A DNA stretch of 64,000 bases from CAYXVF01 sp964468125. GTDB lineage: Bacteria; Myxococcota; XYA12-FULL-58-9; CAYXVF01. This document shows positions 61,301 through 64,000 of this stretch, one piece after another. The DNA is taken from contig CAYXVF010000001.1 of NCBI GenBank assembly GCA_964468125.1, positions 62,001 to 126,000 of the forward strand, given 5' to 3'. The translations under genes were made by a program, and so were the position numbers. Numbering within the stretch: the first letter of the stretch is position 1; each line of letters opens with the position of its first letter. The notes beneath the pieces are model-generated. The model was given only the letters and a program-made list of their open reading frames with translations, had not been told where the DNA came from and ran no database searches.

Positions 61301-61960
61301 GACGTACTGCATCGCGTTGAAGCCCAGGGGATCGATGAGCGCGGCGAGCTCGCGGAACTGCGCCTGATTCAGCGTGACGTTGCCGGTGATCCACAGAATG
61401 AGAAACGCGGTCAGTGCGATGTAGGTGGCAAAGGTGGAGCGCGTGAGGTTCGCCACGGTGAAGAGCAGCAGCCCGACGACGGTGAGATTGAGCATGCTGA
61501 CCACGCCGTACAGCTCGAGATAGGCCATCGGCTCCATCGGCCCCAAACGCTCGGGATCGATCCACGGCATCAGCGCGGCGATGAACATCGCGAGCGGCAC
61601 ACTCGCAAAGGCGAGCCAGGTGGCGATGAGCGCCCCGGAGAGGCGTCCCAGAAGGAAGGTGCGCGGCGACAGGGGCGTGGAATGAAACAGCTCTTCGGTC
61701 TTGAAGTCGCGGTCGCGGATCACCGCGCTCGAGAGCATCGCCGCCGGGATGAAGATCGCGAACAGACCCAAGATGCCCAAGGTCATGGCGATCGCCCCGG
61801 GGGCATTGATGTTCACCGACGACGGGCCGCCGATGGTCACCTGCTCGGAGGCGGTCCCAAAGAACGCCAGCAAGAAGAAGACGGCGAACGACACCACGAA
61901 CACCGGGCTGAACACTTGGTAGCGCAGCTCGAAACGCAACAATGACAGGAAGGAGTGCAT
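58367..61960 (-). CDS. ABC-2 permease fused to M1 aminopeptidase
   Basis: About 1197 aa. The N-terminal half has two sets of membrane spans in ABC-2 style (for example FELRYQVFSPVFVVSFAVFF, and again around residues 370-560). A large C-terminal periplasmic part is an M1 gluzincin: YVTAHEIAHQWWGHQVTPS (HExxH near residue 928) and MLVETFAQYGA (Glu ligand 18 residues on). ATG 61960 overlaps the stop of the ATPase gene (TGATG). Such fusions are known in several phyla; the substrate is not established. Ends in a terminator. Confidence 0.88.
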   Translation of the reverse strand: MHSFLSLLRFELRYQVFSPVFVVSFAVFFLLAFFGTASEQVTIGGPSSVNINAPGAIAMTLGILGLFAIFIPAAMLSSAVIRDRDFKTEELFHSTPLSPRTFLLGRLSGALIATWLAFASVPLAMFIAALMPWIDPERLGPMEPMAYLELYGVVSMLNLTVVGLLLFTVANLTRSTFATYIALTAFLILWITGNVTLNQAQFRELAALIDPLGFNAMQYVTRYWTPAQNNTEMIPLDGVLLTNRLIWLGVGVALLVFNLATFSFRKRMRRAKRKEETAERPAAPVKVELPRVAPETRPSMAQLATRIRFESKAVVKNAAFWILMILGLVNTVASLSLGLDLMYGTPSYPMTRIMVQVVQGSFGIIPLIVSVYYASELVWRERAAGISEVIDATPTPSWVFVVSKFFALSLVVLSMFVVALASAIAVQLAKGHSDLELGQYLLRFAAEFVVPSILLAVFCLFLQVVTNNRWLGIIGVVLYIIVTEVAANFGYDYNLLIYGETPSLPYSDMDGYGHHLGITGWYFLYWGSWALVLGTLTYLLWNRGALRPLRERIAALPRMSGASRGLVAAGLVGALLSGSWIFYNTNIVNDYTNKVRLERLALDYEDRYRKDNEHAPRPTITAVDLAVDLYPRARRSEFAGTYSIVNRTKAPLRTLLVDYAYPVEVISQKIAGGTVEEEDEKHNVYRVSLNPPLAPGETRSFAFETRRRNEGFKNSGNGSEVNWNGTFLNNSDALPFFGFNTGKLLQPRNDRRRYDRESLPRAPDLDDERYFRTNLLRPDSALVDFSVTISTVPEQIAIAPGYLDKEWLEDGRRYFRYVMDKPINNFFSFQSAEYAVKEDEYDDVKLQVFYHPAHGYNVDRMMESMKKSFDYFNREFSPYQYQQMRILEFPAYARFAQSFSNTVPYSESIGFVMDLRDEKDIDVVFYVTAHEIAHQWWGHQVTPSPHQGATMLVETFAQYGALMVMEQEYGAHAMRRFLKEELHSYLSGRAAEPEGETPLYRVEDQGYIHYRKGALVMYALKEYVGEDVVNRSLSRLIDEWAYKTDPYPRSVDYLKILREEAGPEHDALIADLFEKIVLFDLRVTDAEVTARTDGRFDLTMTVSAKKLESDEKGNESEVPLEMPIDVGVFSKSLEDVYRGDEHVIVLEKRTVKSDENTFTFTVDETPVEVGIDPYNTLIDRVIDDNVRTVTVSEQSGS

Positions 61961-62874
61961 CAGGCCGCTCCTTCCTGCGCCGCCGCCGGCGCGCTCGCCG
62001 GGGTCTCGCGCGACCGAGTCAAGGTCGCGAAGTAAACGTCTTCGAGGGTCGGGGCCACCGGAGAAAAGCCAGACTCCGGAGCGTGGTCCGCGAGTACGTG
62101 AACCACGAGCTCGCCAGCCACCCGTCGGGTCGAGATCACATCGAGGCGCGCCCGGGTCTCGTCGAGCGCGTCCTTGGCGACGACACGCCGCCAAACCTTC
62201 CCTTCGAGCTCGGCGGTGAGCGCGGCAGGACTGCCTTGGCTCACGATCTGTCCCTGGTTCATGATCGCCATGCGCGGGCAGAGGTCGGCGACGTCCTCGA
62301 CGATGTGGGTCGAGAGCAAAACCACGACGCTCTCGCCGATTTCCGCGAGCAGGTTGTGAAAACGGTTGCGCTCCTCCGGGTCGAGGCCCGCCGTGGGCTC
62401 GTCGACGATGATGAGCTTCGGGTCACCGAGGAGCGCCTGGGCGATCCCAAAGCGTTGGCGCATGCCGCCGGAATAGCCACTGAGTGCCTTACTGTGCACG
62501 TCCCAAAGGTTGGTTTGTTTCAGGAGACCCTCGACCACCACCTTGCGCTTGGACCGATCGCTCAGTCCCTTGAGGACCGCGAGGTGGTCGAGCATGTCGA
62601 CGGCGTTGACCCGAGGGTAGACCCCAAAATCCTGGGGCAGGTAACCCAGGGTGCGGCGGAGAGCGTCTGGCTGGCGCAAAACGTCGATCTCGCCGAAGCG
62701 GAGGGTCCCCGTGTCCGGGGATTGAAGCGCGGCGATAGTGCGCATGAGGGTCGACTTGCCGGCACCGTTCGGACCGAGGAGCCCGAACATCCCGTTGGGG
62801 ATCTCGAGGGTCACGTCCTTCAGCGCCTGAACGCCATTGGCGTACGTCTTCGATAGATTCTGGATCTCGAGCAT
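61960..62874 (-). CDS. ABC transporter ATP-binding protein
   Basis: 304 aa. Walker A LLGPNGAGKSTLMRTI, signature SGYSGGMRQRFGIAQALL, Walker B LIIVDEPTAGLDPEE and LSTHIVEDV. C-terminal 80 residues are the extra regulatory part seen in ABC-2 exporters. First gene of the operon with the permease-M1 fusion. Upstream lies a compound operator (63024-63070) shared with the divergent VWA gene. Confidence 0.95.
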   Translation of the reverse strand: MLEIQNLSKTYANGVQALKDVTLEIPNGMFGLLGPNGAGKSTLMRTIAALQSPDTGTLRFGEIDVLRQPDALRRTLGYLPQDFGVYPRVNAVDMLDHLAVLKGLSDRSKRKVVVEGLLKQTNLWDVHSKALSGYSGGMRQRFGIAQALLGDPKLIIVDEPTAGLDPEERNRFHNLLAEIGESVVVLLSTHIVEDVADLCPRMAIMNQGQIVSQGSPAALTAELEGKVWRRVVAKDALDETRARLDVISTRRVAGELVVHVLADHAPESGFSPVAPTLEDVYFATLTRSRETPASAPAAAQEGAA

Positions 62875-63023
62875 TCAACTCCTCCCGGTCGTCGTGCACC
62901 GCCGTTTCCTGCAAAGCGCGTTCCAACTCAAAACCGGTGTGATTTCAGGGAACCGTGGGCGCGCGCGGCGTGAACACGCCACCAAATGTCCGGATCCGAA
63001 CAATTCCGCGGCGGACTCGCTTC

Positions 63024-63070
63024 GTAAACCGCGGGTAAATTCGACCGATCGAGATTTACCCGCGTTTTGC
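63024..63070. promoter_or_regulatory. Compound operator with two inverted GTAAA direct repeats
   Basis: Plus strand GTAAA-N6-GTAAA (63024-63028, 63035-63039); minus strand GCAAA-N6-GTAAA (63070-63066, 63059-63055). The inner parts form an 11-bp perfect palindrome CGCGGGTAAAT/ATTTACCCGCG with 13-bp spacer. Located between the divergent ABC and VWA genes. Fits binding by an OmpR-type regulator. Confidence 0.6.
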
Positions 63071-63153
63071 TCGCCGGGCGTTCCCGTTTTCTAGGCTCGG
63101 ATCGACACACCTTTTGAACCTCGGGCGCGGACCCGAACGCGAGGAGCCTGACC

Positions 63154-64000
63154 ATGAGCAAGACGAGACCCCCCGAAGCAAATCTGAAGCGAGGCGTGGC
63201 GGTCGCCGCCGTTCTTCTTCTGACCACCCTCGCCATGGCCTCGAGCTACGGCGTGACCGGTGGCACAACCCCGACGGTCACCCCCCCGCCGGGCGGCGGC
63301 TTCACCCCGCCGCCGAACCCGCTGACGCCGACGAGCGGGGTGGGACAGGCGGTGACGCTGAGCGCGTCCCTCGACCGAACCCGCGTGATGCAAAACGGCG
63401 ATGGCACGGTGCGCATGCAGCTCACGCTCGAGGGGGAAGAGCGCGCCTCGGAGGGCGTGGTGGTTCCGAGCGACCTTCTCGTCGTGCTCGACCGGTCCGG
63501 CTCCATGGCCGGTGAAAAGTGGGCCCAGGCGAAGGCAGCCACTCAGGAGCTGATCGATCAGCTCGGCACGCAGGATCGCTTCAGCCTCGTCACCTACGAG
63601 AGCGGCGTGCGCATGGAGATCCCCCTGGCGACGGCGAGCCGCGACAACCGGAGCCGTTGGGCGTCGATCGTCGACAGTCTGCAGACCGCCGGGGGCACCA
63701 ACATGAGCGCGGGACTCGACACCGCCCATCAACACCTCCTGCAGCATCGGCAGCCGAACCGAGCTGCCCGCGTGATCTTGATCTCTGACGGTCAAGCGAA
63801 CGAAGGCGACGCGACCCTGCCGGGTTTGAGTCGGCGCGCGAGCAACGCCGCGCGCAGCGAGTACGTGCTCTCCACCGTCGGCGTTGGCTTGGGCTTTAAC
63901 GAAGAGCTCATGACCGCACTCGCGAACGTCGGGACCGGCAACTTCTACTACGTGCAGGAGAACACCGCGCTCGCCGGCGTGTTCAAGGACGAATTCGAGA
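63154..64000 (+). CDS. VWA-domain protein, exported (partial at window end)
   Basis: At least 282 aa, running off the right edge. Signal or anchor (GVAVAAVLLLTTLAMASS), a proline-rich linker (TVTPPPGGGFTPPPNPLT), then a von Willebrand A domain with MIDAS motif VVLDRSGSMAGEKW, the AGGTNMSAGL threonine loop and the ILISDGQANEG aspartate. ATG 63154 with GAGGAG upstream. Divergent from the ABC-M1 operon and sharing the operator. Possibly a Ca/Mg-dependent adhesion or assembly protein in the envelope. Confidence 0.85.
   Translation, partial: MSKTRPPEANLKRGVAVAAVLLLTTLAMASSYGVTGGTTPTVTPPPGGGFTPPPNPLTPTSGVGQAVTLSASLDRTRVMQNGDGTVRMQLTLEGEERASEGVVVPSDLLVVLDRSGSMAGEKWAQAKAATQELIDQLGTQDRFSLVTYESGVRMEIPLATASRDNRSRWASIVDSLQTAGGTNMSAGLDTAHQHLLQHRQPNRAARVILISDGQANEGDATLPGLSRRASNAARSEYVLSTVGVGLGFNEELMTALANVGTGNFYYVQENTALAGVFKDEFE

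Overview
The window is high-GC bacterial chromosome, most likely from a member of the Myxococcota. The evidence is a DUF2378-type protein, a TIGR02266-type PilZ protein, DUF4215-like cysteine-rich repeats joined to a metzincin protease, many lipoproteins, and a sigma-54 activator with two-component proteins. It looks like a draft assembly, possibly a metagenome bin. Two runs of N (17246-17345 and 19682-19691) are flanked by 54-55 bp duplicated contig ends. At the second, an unrelated piece of a maltose-binding-protein gene has been joined in. Several genes are broken (pappalysin-like protease, DUF72, Fpg/Nei, ExbD-like), and some of these breaks may be assembly errors.

Layout. 1-10.2 kb (minus strand): broken protease, propionyl-CoA synthetase, an outer-membrane barrel, a coiled-coil protein, an SCP2-like protein and a three-gene propionyl/acetyl-CoA carboxylase operon (biotin carboxylase, biotin carrier, carboxyltransferase). 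10.4-15.6 kb (plus): PAP2 phosphatase, pyruvate kinase, a TetR regulator with a palindrome at its start, and Lon protease. 15.57-17.19 kb: a REP-associated transposase flanked by inverted clusters of a ~33 bp repeat, one copy of which encodes the end of Lon. 17.35-22.8 kb (minus): a tightly coupled operon of a PEP/pyruvate-dikinase-like protein with the domain order of glucan water dikinases and two exported serine SxxK (beta-lactamase-fold) proteins. 22.85-27.7 kb: DUF2378 protein and the end-joining pair ligD/ku.

27.7-34.4 kb is a regulatory island: a hybrid histidine kinase, a response regulator with a decayed HD-GYP domain, an NtrC-type sigma-54 activator, and a lipoprotein-PilZ-lipoprotein operon. 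Two sigma-54 promoters and two shared palindromes suggest that the activator controls both the response regulator and the lipoprotein operon. 34.4-36.5 kb holds gene remnants and a lipoprotein. 36.6-40.6 kb is a pentose-phosphate operon (rpiB-zwf-pgl-gnd) with 4-bp overlaps throughout.

40.6-49.6 kb: an alpha/beta hydrolase, an acyltransferase-like membrane protein with a TPR protein, a broken exbD-like gene, an operon of class III CoA-transferase, thiamine-diphosphate enzyme and carbamate kinase, and a DUF2817 carboxypeptidase-like protein. 49.6-55.8 kb: M23 peptidase, an ECF sigma/anti-sigma/PDZ operon, an M19 dipeptidase, an SDR and two membrane proteins. 55.8-64 kb: a PhoR/PhoB-like two-component pair, an ABC transporter whose permease is fused to an M1 aminopeptidase, and, divergently, the start of a VWA protein. 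An 11-bp-period repeat in both control regions suggests the response regulator acts on them. No rRNA, tRNA or CRISPR was seen. The only gene-free stretch above 300 bases (15604-15927) contains the REP-like repeats.
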